This document shows positions 36,309 to 47,600 of a stretch of DNA of 64,000 bases, in pieces (positions within the stretch are counted from its first letter, which is position 1; each line of letters opens with the position of its first letter). Below the pieces are notes generated by a model that saw only the letters and a program-made list of their open reading frames with translations, did no database searches and was not told where the DNA came from. The DNA comes from an uncultured Clostridia bacterium (lineage in GTDB: Bacteria; Bacillota; Clostridia; TANB77; CAG-508), in contig CAKOTK010000008.1 of the NCBI GenBank assembly GCA_934120135.1, positions 1 through 64,000 on the forward strand, read 5' to 3'. Both the position numbers and the translations under genes were made by a program.

Positions 36309-38071
36309 TTTAAGTCCCCCTTACAATCAATATAGAATAATTCTATATTTTGAAATGGTAAATTTATTGCTTGTATATGATAATAAGCATTATTTTTATG
36401 TTTAATATAATGATAATCTCTTAATTCTGTTGTAGTAAAAAACAAGTTGTTTGGTCTCTCGGTAGATAAGTTTTTATAATATATACTCAATATTGGTGTT
36501 ATATCTGCACAATAGTAACCATCTTTATCTGATTTTCCTTTTTTTATTGTATTTGTAAATATTTGATGTGTCATAATATGTTCTTGTTTTATTCTCTGCT
36601 CATCTCCATATTGTAACATATCTCCTGTTAATAACATCATATATAGGGAATTGCTTGCAGGGTAATCACAATCTTCTAAAACTCCATGTTTTATATATAA
36701 TTTTATCCTACTTTCATCTGTTATGTAGATAATATCTCTTTTATTTTTTATTATTTGCGACTCTAGCTTATATTCTATATCATCAACTTTTAATATAAAC
36801 ATATCAGTACTGTATAGCTTTTGTAACTTTTTATCAGCTGAGATAATTGATGTTAGGCTAGGTATGTCTTGATGTATAATTTTTGTCTCTTTCGGATAAT
36901 ATTCACTTGCAATATTTGGATGCATTTTGTTCAAATATACATAAGTAGACTCCTCATTGTTTTCATCTTTTGGATATAGCTCTTGATTATTTATATATAT
37001 TTGTTGTTGTAATTTACAGGTATATGATTTATTGCTATTGTATTTGTTTTTCACAAAGGGACATCCTGTTTTGCATAAATATAAGTATTGGCATTCTGCA
37101 CATTCTTTATTAAAACCTACTTTATTATGAACTTCAAATATTTTTCGTTTTGCATTTTCTAAAATGTTTTCAACATTGTCTTTATAAATATTTCCATAAT
37201 AAAATTCATTATTTTTTTGTCCTCTTACACAAGAATAAATGTCTCCGTTTCTTTCTAGTAAGAAAAATTTTTCTCCACAATTATCACAATTTGTACAATA
37301 TTCTGGTCCAAACTCAGCAAACCACTTATGCTTTACTCCATAGTCGAGCGAAGTTCCTATAAACTCCTTGTTCATTCTTTTATAAAATTCTACTTGTTCT
37401 TCTTCGCTCATTGCGTGCATTATACTATGTTCTTTATCATCCACAAATCCAATCATAAAATTAAAATCATTCATATCTAAACAAGTATTTTTTTCTAGAT
37501 ATTTAATATCTTCAATTATTTCATCTATTTTATTAGAATGTTCTTTAAATATAGTGGCAGAAACCTTTTTATTATTAGGTATCTCCTCTAGCAATTTAAT
37601 ATTACTTAGTATTTTGTTTAATGTCTTTTGATTTCCCTTTGTCACTCTATATTCTTCATGTAGTGAAAATGGTAAATCAAGTGAACCACTTATTGAAACA
37701 TTAAATTCTTTTATTGTATCAATATGTTTTTCTAAGTTAAATAAATTTGTTTTTATATGAGGATTACCTAATTTGAAACCATTATTAGTAATTAGTTCTT
37801 TATTGTCTCTGTAATAATTTGATATATATTTTATAATATTTCTAAAGTCTTGCTTATCAAGGGTAGTTACTTCTCCTCCATGTAAAGATATGTTAAAAGG
37901 AATAACATTAGCATTCTTAAATTTCTTTACTGCATAATCTAAAGTTTTTAAATATGCGTCATCTTGTTCTAAGTCAACAGTATTTTCCTTTAGGTAACAG
38001 TATTTACATTTCATATTGCAATTCATTGTAGGCACATATAGTAGGTGAATAAATCTTAATTCATTGTCCAT
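36305..38071 (-). CDS. Radical SAM/SPASM-domain protein, putative peptide maturase
   Basis: Seen: the radical SAM cluster motif CNMKCKYCY at about residue 19, GGEVTTLD, then a SPASM-type cysteine region (CTNCDNCGEKFFLLERNGDIYSC, CAECQYLYLCKTGCPF) binding extra Fe-S clusters, and a C-terminal domain of about 220 residues with no recognised fold. 588 residues. SPASM enzymes typically form thioether or C-C links in peptides or act as sulfatase activators. Overlap with the small poly-Asn gene and with the LRR gene upstream points to one transcript. Substrate is inferred. Confidence 0.85.
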   Translation of the reverse strand: MDNELRFIHLLYVPTMNCNMKCKYCYLKENTVDLEQDDAYLKTLDYAVKKFKNANVIPFNISLHGGEVTTLDKQDFRNIIKYISNYYRDNKELITNNGFKLGNPHIKTNLFNLEKHIDTIKEFNVSISGSLDLPFSLHEEYRVTKGNQKTLNKILSNIKLLEEIPNNKKVSATIFKEHSNKIDEIIEDIKYLEKNTCLDMNDFNFMIGFVDDKEHSIMHAMSEEEQVEFYKRMNKEFIGTSLDYGVKHKWFAEFGPEYCTNCDNCGEKFFLLERNGDIYSCVRGQKNNEFYYGNIYKDNVENILENAKRKIFEVHNKVGFNKECAECQYLYLCKTGCPFVKNKYNSNKSYTCKLQQQIYINNQELYPKDENNEESTYVYLNKMHPNIASEYYPKETKIIHQDIPSLTSIISADKKLQKLYSTDMFILKVDDIEYKLESQIIKNKRDIIYITDESRIKLYIKHGVLEDCDYPASNSLYMMLLTGDMLQYGDEQRIKQEHIMTHQIFTNTIKKGKSDKDGYYCADITPILSIYYKNLSTERPNNLFFTTTELRDYHYIKHKNNAYYHIQAINLPFQNIELFYIDCKGDLK

Positions 38072-39401
38072 AAGTTTCTCCTCTTAAGTATTGTATTGAT
38101 GTTGGACTTCCTTTAAACGCTCTTTCATTTATCACAGCATTTTTTGGAACCTTTATTGATTTTAGAGAATAGCATTGTCTGAATGCAGAACTTCCTATCT
38201 CAACAACAGTAGTTGGAACTGATACATAGCTTAGCTTTCTGCATCCATGAAATGCATGTCCACCTATTCTAGTAACTCCTTCTGGTATTATAATTGATGA
38301 AAGCTCAATACAATTCTCAAATGTATTACCTCTTATTTCCTTTATTTTAGATGGTAATATAACATTATCTAATCTTGAATCTCCACTAAAACATTCACCA
38401 TGAATAGAAATAATATTGTCATGCAAATTTATTCTTTTTAGTGAAGTACAATATTTAAAAGTCTCGCCATTTAGTTCTATCACTTTACTAGGTATTGTTA
38501 TTTCTGTTAATGATTTACAATTATAGAAAGCTCCGGCTCCCAAGTATTCTAAACTTTCTGGTAATTCAACTCCGTTTAATTTTTCAGCATTTTTAAAAGC
38601 TGATGCCCTTATATTAATTATTCCATTTGGTAAAAAAACACTTCGTAAATTTGTACAATTTTCAAAGGCACTTGCTCTTATTTCTGTAACTTTTGGTGGA
38701 ATGTTTATGCGTTCTAAATTTTCGCATCCATAAAATGCTTTAGATTTTATACTTTCTAGATTTTTTGGTAATATTACTCTTTTAATATTTGTATTTTCAA
38801 AAGCTCCAATTCCTATTGCAATTACATTTTTTCCATTATGAGTATCTGGAACTACAATACTTTCAATGTTATTTTTAAAATCTCTTGTATACTTAATTAC
38901 TGCATATCCATCACCATACTTAAAGTATAATAACTTTGGACTAGAGAATATCAATATTGGGATAATTATTGTAATAATTGCTGTTAATCCTGTTCTCAAA
39001 TAAAGTGGAAATGCTATTTGTTTTTTATTATTTTTTACTTCTGTTACTATTTTGGTAATATCTTCGTTTGGCAGTTTCTTTGCTTTTTTGTAAATAACAT
39101 TAACAATATTAAATTGTCTTGTTACTATAAAGTATATTAATATTGTGATTCCTTCACAAATTATACACGTTTTAAATTCAACATTAAAAATATACATCAA
39201 TGTATAAACAGCTGTTAATATTCCCCATATCAAGACTGTTATATTTATCTTTTTGTTCAATTCTGGTGTTGTTAAACTCTGAATTTTTTCTCCTTGATTT
39301 TCAATCTCTTCTCTTATTAGATTTTTTATTATATTTTTTTCATTTTTCAAATACTTAGAATCAACTGTAACAATTGGACTCTCATCATTTACTTTTTTCA
39401 T
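38061..39401 (-). CDS. Membrane protein with BspA-type leucine-rich repeats
   Basis: Seen: a cytoplasmic start, three or so membrane segments (about 55-105 and 135-160), then about ten LRR_5 repeats such as IGIGAFENTNIKRVILPKN, SIKSKAFYGCENLERINIP and EIRASAFENCTNLRSVFLP. 446 residues. LRR_5 domains mediate binding and are common on surface proteins of gut bacteria. It overlaps the radical SAM gene by 11 bases. Confidence 0.85.
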   Translation of the reverse strand: MKKVNDESPIVTVDSKYLKNEKNIIKNLIREEIENQGEKIQSLTTPELNKKINITVLIWGILTAVYTLMYIFNVEFKTCIICEGITILIYFIVTRQFNIVNVIYKKAKKLPNEDITKIVTEVKNNKKQIAFPLYLRTGLTAIITIIIPILIFSSPKLLYFKYGDGYAVIKYTRDFKNNIESIVVPDTHNGKNVIAIGIGAFENTNIKRVILPKNLESIKSKAFYGCENLERINIPPKVTEIRASAFENCTNLRSVFLPNGIINIRASAFKNAEKLNGVELPESLEYLGAGAFYNCKSLTEITIPSKVIELNGETFKYCTSLKRINLHDNIISIHGECFSGDSRLDNVILPSKIKEIRGNTFENCIELSSIIIPEGVTRIGGHAFHGCRKLSYVSVPTTVVEIGSSAFRQCYSLKSIKVPKNAVINERAFKGSPTSIQYLRGETYGQ

Positions 39402-39429
39402 TTCTTACTCCTTATTATTTTTTCTTTTG

Positions 39430-41034
39430 CTAATTTATTATCATAAACAAATCATCCTGATAACTATTTAATGCACTTAAATCAATATTACTTATATTCT
39501 TTTTGCCAAATTTCTCTATCCATGTATTAGAAACTCCTAGTACATAAGCATATGGTAATATGTCATAAAAGTAATTTGCATTTTTACTCTCTAGCATTTC
39601 TAGTTGATCTTTTTCCGCAACATTAAGATAATTTCTAAATCCTTTTATTTTAGCTATAATCATTTCTCCATATTTTGTTTTTCTATCCATTATTATAGAA
39701 AAGAAGCCTGTTACAAATACAGATATAAAAGATAATATATACAACCAGTTAAATGTAGGGTCTAGATCTTTTATATATACATATGCTCCCACCCATGTAA
39801 TAATAGATATAAATAATAAAGCAAATGTTATATTCATCATTTTTACTGATTTGCTATCATTAACCTTCTCATTAATTGTACTTTTTAACACTTTGTCTAC
39901 TCTACTAAATACTTGTGGAAATGTAGGGTCTTCACTTAAAATATTGGTATCTCCATTTTTGAATAATTCTAAATATACAATTTGCTCTGTAATAGACAAT
40001 GGTTTTAAATTCTGCTTATCTTTTCCTTCATTTATTATTTTATACTTATCTTTTTCCATTTCTTCAATTGAAATATAACCTTTACTAGCTAATTCTATTA
40101 TCAAAGCTACCGTCAATTTCTTTGTTGATTTTTCACCATATATATACCCTATTTGGGCGCAATCTAAATCATCTGGCGGATAGAACTCAACTGTTCTACA
40201 TTTCTTTTTATAATCTTTTCCATGCTTGTTCCATAATGTAAAGCTTATTATTGAAATGATGATTAATATAACACAAATGGCCATACATATAAATCCATAG
40301 TTATATGTTCCGCCTAGAAAATACCCATTTGGTAATAACATTTTTATAGTAATAGATTCACTCAATAAGTAATTATTCAAGGTTGCCTCAAGTGTTTTTC
40401 CTTCTACTTTATAACTAACTTTATTTGTAACATCTTCATTTCCTTTTGCAAATGATATATTTGTATTTTTAATTTCTTCCGGCATATTCACTGTGATACT
40501 TAGTTTATTTATTTTGGTATTATCATAGCTGTCAAATACATTAAATATTAGTTCATCTAAATTATTATTTAAGTCTATTCCCATATCATATCTATACTTT
40601 ATTGTATATGTATGCAAACCAGCAACAGCAGAAGTACGGCTACTTCCTATTCTAATTGCTATACTGTCACTAGTTTTATTTAGAACAAATTTCTCTCCTA
40701 TTGCTCTTAAATTTGTTATCTTTACCTTTTTTGTTATTCCTTTGCTACCATTATCATATTTTTGCCACAATGGTATAGATTTGTATATACCATTAAATTG
40801 TTTATCACTTGGAATGTTAACAACAAATTGCTCTGTAATATCTATTTTGTTATCTCTGTCAACATCAAGTATGATTTTATAATCTTCTATATTAAATTCA
40901 GATGAAATATAGGATACATTATTTTTAAATTTGTTTTTTTCGATTATTGATATAGCAAATGGTATTAAAATAAAAAGTACTATCCATATAACCAGAAATA
41001 TCGTTGTATATAATCTATTTTTTCTTTCTATCAT
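39430..41034 (-). CDS. DUF2207-family membrane protein (YciQ-like)
   Basis: Seen: an N-terminal membrane segment, an extracytoplasmic beta-rich DUF2207 domain (FVVNIPSDKQFNGIYKSIPL, TYTIKYRYDMGIDL), a second segment (FICMAICVILIIISIISF), a cytoplasmic winged-helix-like stretch with EFYPPDDLDCAQIGYIYG, two more segments and IAKIKGFRNYLNVAEKDQL. 534 residues. DUF2207 proteins are commonly found next to LemA, as here; biochemical role unknown. Confidence 0.88.
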   Translation of the reverse strand: MIERKNRLYTTIFLVIWIVLFILIPFAISIIEKNKFKNNVSYISSEFNIEDYKIILDVDRDNKIDITEQFVVNIPSDKQFNGIYKSIPLWQKYDNGSKGITKKVKITNLRAIGEKFVLNKTSDSIAIRIGSSRTSAVAGLHTYTIKYRYDMGIDLNNNLDELIFNVFDSYDNTKINKLSITVNMPEEIKNTNISFAKGNEDVTNKVSYKVEGKTLEATLNNYLLSESITIKMLLPNGYFLGGTYNYGFICMAICVILIIISIISFTLWNKHGKDYKKKCRTVEFYPPDDLDCAQIGYIYGEKSTKKLTVALIIELASKGYISIEEMEKDKYKIINEGKDKQNLKPLSITEQIVYLELFKNGDTNILSEDPTFPQVFSRVDKVLKSTINEKVNDSKSVKMMNITFALLFISIITWVGAYVYIKDLDPTFNWLYILSFISVFVTGFFSIIMDRKTKYGEMIIAKIKGFRNYLNVAEKDQLEMLESKNANYFYDILPYAYVLGVSNTWIEKFGKKNISNIDLSALNSYQDDLFMIIN

Positions 41035-41036
41035 AA

Positions 41037-41585
41037 CTATAAACTCACCTTAACATTATTTCTTTCTTCTATATTTGCTTCAAACATATTAGCTTGTTCA
41101 AATTTAAATATTGTAGCAATTATATTACTTGGGAACATTTGAATTTTGTTATTTAAATTTCTAACTGTTCCATTGTAATACTTTCTACTATTTGCTATTT
41201 CGTCCTCAATTTTGGTTAGTTCAGCACTTAAGTTTAAAAAGTTTTCACTCGCTTTTAGTTCAGGATAGTTTTCTGCCACAGCCATCACTTTGCTTATTCC
41301 TTCTGTTAATTGTTCATTAATATTTATTTTCTTATTTGTTAACATTTCATCATAATTACCTGTTCGTAAAGCCGTTATTTGGGTAAAAGTATCCTCTTCA
41401 TGTTTTGCATATTGTTTTACTACTTCAACTAAGTTTGGTACTAAATCCCATCTTTTCTTTAAGTATACATCCATAGTTGAAAAAGCTTCTTTTACATCAT
41501 TTCTTGCATTAATCAATTTGTTATATTGTACTATTACATATATTGCTAGTACTGCAATTATCGCTATAAGAATATATAACCACAT
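41037..41585 (-). CDS. lemA: LemA family protein
   Basis: Seen: one N-terminal membrane segment then a helical domain with YNKLINARNDVKEAFSTMDVYLKKRWDLVPNLV, the hallmark of LemA, and YYNGTVRNLNNKIQMFPSNI. 182 residues from ATG 41585; the first ATG at 41594 would fuse with the ribosome site AGGAG. First gene of the five-gene leftward set ending in the poly-Asn protein. Confidence 0.93.
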   Translation of the reverse strand: MWLYILIAIIAVLAIYVIVQYNKLINARNDVKEAFSTMDVYLKKRWDLVPNLVEVVKQYAKHEEDTFTQITALRTGNYDEMLTNKKININEQLTEGISKVMAVAENYPELKASENFLNLSAELTKIEDEIANSRKYYNGTVRNLNNKIQMFPSNIIATIFKFEQANMFEANIEERNNVKVSL

Positions 41586-41603
41586 AAAAAACATCTCCTA
41601 TCA

Positions 41604-41642
41604 AAAAATATCTAACATCATTCTATCATGTTAGATATTTTT
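41604..41642 (-). terminator. Terminator after the glucan synthase gene
   Basis: Perfect 15-bp stem AAAAATATCTAACAT/ATGTTAGATATTTTT with a 9-nt loop and T/A tracts on both sides; separates the 8.1-kb gene from lemA. Confidence 0.9.
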
Positions 41643-41672
41643 TTACAATATAAGACTTTAAATTTCTATTTT

Positions 41673-44600
41673 TTAAATATTTACTTCTACGTCATATATT
41701 CCACCTTCTGTATTTAGCTCAATTTTCTTGTCTGGTATTTCTTGTCCATTTAGCTTAAAGCTTTGTACTGTATTGTTTTTACCATTTGGATTACTTACAT
41801 GAATGTTATATACAGAGTTTCCATGTTTATATTTTATGCTGTATTCTTTCCAGTCGCTTGGTATACATGGCTGTATGCTTAGGTATCCATTTTCTATGTG
41901 TAAGCCTAATAGATACTTAATACCCGCTTCATACATCCAACTACTTGAGCCTGTGTACCATGTCCAACCACCTCGTCCTGCTAAATTCTTTTGAGTATAC
42001 ACATCTGCACTAATTACATATGGCTCTACTTTATACTTGTTTGCCGCTTCTTTTGTTCTACTATGCTCAATTGGATTTATCATTCTATAATATTCCCCTG
42101 CTTTATCTCCAAAGCCCAGCAAACTGAATGCAATTATAGACCAAATGGCTCCATGTGTGTATTGTCCTCCATTTTCTCTAGTTCCTGGTACATAGCTACT
42201 AATATAGCCCGGTTTTAGTATTCCTTTGTCAAATGGTGGGTCTAGTAATTTTATCACTCCATTTTCTTTATCTATTAAGTGATTCTCTAAGCTTTCCATT
42301 GATATATATTTTTTGTCATTGTCTCCTGCTCCTGATATTACAGACCAGCTTTGTGCAATTGAGTCTATTCTACATTCCTCGTTTTGCATACTTCCTAAAA
42401 CATTTCCATCATCCATAAATGCTCTTCTAAACCATCTGCCGTCCCATCCACTAGCATTTAATGCTCTCTTTAATTTTTCTGTTACTTCTTCATATTTTTT
42501 TGCTAAATCTGGTTCATTTTTTTCTATACATATTGGAATAAATTTCTTCAAAACATCATACATAAAAAATCCCAACCATACACTCTCGCCTTTACCTTTA
42601 TTTCCTACTGTACTAAATCCGTCATTCCAGTCTCCTGAACCTATTTTAGGTAAGCCATTTTCTCCAAAGTCTAAAGATATTTCTATTGCTTTTTTGCAAT
42701 GTTCATAAATGCTTTCTGTTAATTCTGTTTGCTCATATCTATCATACTTTTCGTCAACTCCTGTTTCAAGTATAGCACCTGTTAGATATGGTGTTTGAGT
42801 ATCTAGTATTTGCTTATCTCCTGTAAATGATATATAGTCCTCTACTAAATATACTAGCCATAATCTATCATCTGTAAATCTTGTACGTATGCCTCTAGTT
42901 GTTTCTTCATGCCACCAATGTTCTACATCTCCTTCTATAAATTGATGTGCGCTGTGTTTTATTATTTGCTGTTTTGTAAATTCTGGATCAACATATTTTA
43001 ATGCAATTGTATCTTGAAGTTGGTCCCTAAATCCATATGCCCCACCAGATTGATAATATCCTGTTCTTCCTAATAACCTTGAAGTTATAGTTTGGTAAAT
43101 CAACCAACTATTTAATAAAATATTTGTAGATTCCAATGGTGTACTTACTTGTAGATTATCTGTTATACCTTTCCAGTAATTTTTAGTTTTTTCATATTCT
43201 TCTTTTACTTTGCTCAAATTGCAATACTTGTAAGCTATATCTTGGCACTCTAAAACAGTTTTCCCCACACCAAGTGTAAATACAATTTCTTTGCTTTCTA
43301 GTGCTTCTAGTTCTACTTCACATTGAATAGCAATTATTCCATTTTGCCATAAACTGTTTGAATTATCTAATTTTATTTGACGTATTCCATCTGGATTTGC
43401 TAAACCTCCATTGCCCACAAAGTTTTGCTTACTTCCAGTATATGAGGTTATTTTTTCACTGCTTGATACAAATAAATATTGTGAAAATGTCTCTTCTTGG
43501 GCAGTATTTTTCATACAAATCACATTTGAATTTGGTATAAATTCTAAATTGCAATATCCATTTGATTTAAGCTCATCTTCTTCTAACACTGGTTTTATAT
43601 AATACACAAGTTTTAGTTTTTTCTTTTTTAGTCCATTGTTTTCAAGTTTTAGAGTTTGCACTTTTATATTATCTTCCATTGGAATATACATTTCTAAATT
43701 TTGACTTATTTCATCACTTTGATGGCGATATTTTGCATATCCTAAGCCATATGTGATATAGTAGTCATTATCATCTGGACAGGGATTTAAGCCCATAGAC
43801 CATACTTTTTTACTTTCTTCATTTTGCAAGTATATTATTTCTGACGGTACATCTTGTACTGGTAAGTTGCTCCATGCTGTTAATCTATTTAATCTGCTAT
43901 TTTTATACCAAGTATAACCTCCCATTCCCTCTGTTACTAAAGTTCCAAATTGCTTGTTAGTTAATATATGGCTCCATACTGTTGGTAATTTTTCATCTTT
44001 ATTTACACGAATTGTATATTCTTTTCCATCTTGTGAAAAACCACCGTAATCATTTAGATATTTTAGCTCTGTTAACTTTTCTCTTTTAGCTGTTATGGTT
44101 TCTACCATTCTTGGTGTTTCTTCAAATGGTATATCTTTTATACTATCTAGATATTCATCTTCTAGTTCTTTTAAATACCTATATATATTGCCATAACTTG
44201 CATTTAAAGTTAGGTTTGCACGATACTCAAAAAAGTTTATCTCATCTTGTGATAAATTTTCTAATACAAAAATTCCACCTTTTATATTTTGCAAATATGA
44301 TAAATTCTCATTTGAAATACTGTTATATATTTCATCTCTTAGATTACCGTCATAACTGTATTTTTCTTGATTTATAATTATCAAATCCACTAATATATTT
44401 TTCACTCTAAAATAGTTGTAGGCTTTTAAAGTTTCTTCTAAAGTTTCTATTTCGTCTTTTTCTTTTATTTTTAATAACAATATAGGCAAATCTCCTGAAA
44501 TTCCATACTGCCACAACCTGCTTACAGGTGCTTCCATACCGCTACAAGTTAATGTTTTTAGTGGGTTATTATATAACAAATATCCTAACATTTTTTGATA

Positions 44601-47600
44601 TAGCTCAGTCTGCTTTGCATTTACTCCTAAATATTTATTTTCCGCTTCTTTACTAGCTCTCGCAAGTTCAAAGTTATGTTTAATTGTAGCTTGGCTTGTA
44701 AATTCTTTTAAAGTTTCTTCTACTTTTTGTTTAGTCTCTGCAACTGCTAGAATTAAATTAAGAGTTACTTTTTCCTCTGGCTTTATTGTTATAGTTCTTT
44801 TCATACTTGCAATTGGCTCTGTGGTCAACTGCATATTGTTACTAAATGGAATTGAATTTTTTATTGCTATTGGAAGCCCTAATTCATTTCTTCCATAAAA
44901 TTTTTCTTTATCTATTTCATATTCTAGCTTTCCTACTGTTTCATTTTCTGTGTAAAATTTTATACCTAAAAATACTTGATTTTCGTTGTCTGTCCTTTTT
45001 CTTCTAGTAACTAAAATTGCCTCTAAATTATCTAAATATTCATAGTTTAAGAATAAATTATTAAAACTTGGGTGGCTGTAGTCTTGTGCTGGTTCTGAAA
45101 GTATAGGTTCTAAAAAGCTTGTAATTTCTAGTGTTTTGCTTTCTAGCCCATGGTTTGTTATTTCTAAACTTCTTAGTTCTACTGGGTTATCTGCCATAAC
45201 ACTTGTTTTTAATATTGTTTCTATTCCACCATCTTGTCTTACTATTTTGTTTTGGTCATCTGAAAAATACATTACATATTTGTCTGCATTATTCATATAA
45301 CTCATTTTATTTGCAGTCCATATTCTATTTGTTTTTACATCTTTTATATAAAAGAAAATTCCTTGTTCAATATCATTTGTTTTTTTGTACCTATTTATTA
45401 GTATATTTTTGTACTTGCTATAACCTTCTCCTTTTGCATTCATTACAACTGTATACTCATTACTTGATATTACATTTATTTGTAGAATTTTCAAGTTCGG
45501 CTTAGTTATTTCTCTTACTGAATAATTATTATCATATACATATTTTATTTTTTCTACCTTTTCTTTTTCCTCTTTTGTAATTATTATATTTTCTGGCATT
45601 TTTTCTTGAAGTAGAATGTCTATTGCCTTTAGTTCAGGGTTTTCCATAAACCTTTTTTGCATTATATTATTCTTAAATAGGTTGTTTATTGCAAGTAATA
45701 TTAAGCCTTGGTGATGTGCCATATATGTTTTTACTACTGCATATTTTTCACCTTTTTTTAATCTAGTTGGAGTATAGTCAATTGATTCATAAAATCCATA
45801 TTGTTTATACATACCGTTTTTTTCTAATATTTTTAAATTTTCAACAACCTCTTTTGGAGCCTCTGTAAGTGCTAAAATACTTCCATAAGAACTTGTTACC
45901 ATTTCATCTGAAAGCCCTCTTTTTAGTCCTATCCAAGGGATTCCAAACGCTTTATATTGATAATTGTTTTGCAAATCTTTTAAATAAAAAGCTGACTCTG
46001 ATATTCCCCAAGGAATGTTAAGTTTTTTAGCATATTCTTTCTGGCTCATAAGCATAAACTTGCATGACTCGTCTAATAGACTACCCGGATATTTAGGAAT
46101 ATTTATATTTGGCATAAAATATTCAAAAGCTGTTCCAGACCATGATACTAGTCCTTTGTATTTGTTCAATATTGTAAGTGTTCTACTCAAATTGTTCCAA
46201 TGTCTTGCTGGTACATCTTTTTTAGCTATTGCTATTAAGCTAGTCTGCCTTGCTTCTGATGCAAGTAAATCATAATATGAATCTGTTAAACTGTTTTCCT
46301 CTATATTAAATCCAATTGAAAATAGGCGAGTGTTTTCATCATATAGTTTTGAAAAATCTGTGTTTTCAATTAGTGTATCTACTGTTAAAAGTAATGCTTC
46401 AACATTGTTTTCTTGAATATGTTCTAGTAAAAATTGTTTTAAAGTAAATAAATATCCAACCAAATTTCCACTATCTACTGATGAAATATATCTTGGCATT
46501 AAAGGTTGTAAATTATCTAGGTTATACCAATTGTATAAATGACCATTCCATTTTTGAAGATTACTAATTGTGTTTAGCATTTTCTCCAATAATTTAAGTG
46601 TGTCTTCCAGATTTTCGTAACCCAAATCATAACTAGCCACTACTGCAAGTAAGCCTAACCCAATGTTTGTAGGTGAAGTTCTATTCACAAGTTTTGGCTT
46701 TCTATCTTCTTGGTAATTGTCTGGTGGTAGAAAATTGCTTTTTTCATTTATAAATTCTTTAAAATACTGCCAAGTTTTTTTGCCTAAATTTAATAAATAT
46801 TCTTTGTCTGCATCATTTAATTTTTCTAGTTGCAGTGTTACTTTATATTCTTTACTTATTTGCCACATTACCGCCGGCGTAATTATCCAAAGTAGTCCAA
46901 ATAAAAGTATAAATATATTGCTGAATTTTAATGGTAATATAAATAACATTGCTAGTGTTAATACGCCTAAAATAACGTTTGAAATCATATTTTTATAATA
47001 TGAAAATAAATCTTTTTTTACATTTTTTTCAGCATCTTCTGCTGTCATCCATTCAAGTAAATGTTTTTTGGTAACAATTACTCTTCTTAAAGTTTTTATA
47101 CAAGCATTTAAGCTAAAATATGCTTTGTCTGGTAAATTTCCTAAAGCTAATAATCCTCTTTGAATTGCTGCATTTGGCCCAGATATTGTTTTTGTAAAAG
47201 TTTTTTGTGGTTTTTCTTGATCCTTTTTAAATAATATACGGTTTAATAATTCTAAAATAGTCGGGATTATTGTTGCTATCACAAGCAAAGTTATTATTGG
47301 CCATATTTTTATATTAAACAATAGCTTAAAAATACTTACATAAACCATTGATATTACTACTGTTGGCTCCAATAAACTTCTTACTAAATTGTCTAAAATT
47401 TTGTATCTTGATAATATACTTAATGGGTTTTCCTTTTTCTCTCCTCTTTTATTTATAATGCTACTGCCTAACCATTGCACCAATTGCCAGTCTCCACGTA
47501 TCCATCTGTGAAGCCTTGCTTTAAAACTGTTATATCCTGTTGGGTATCCATCAAGTAACATTATATCTGTTGCTAGTCCACATCTTAAATAACTTCCCTC

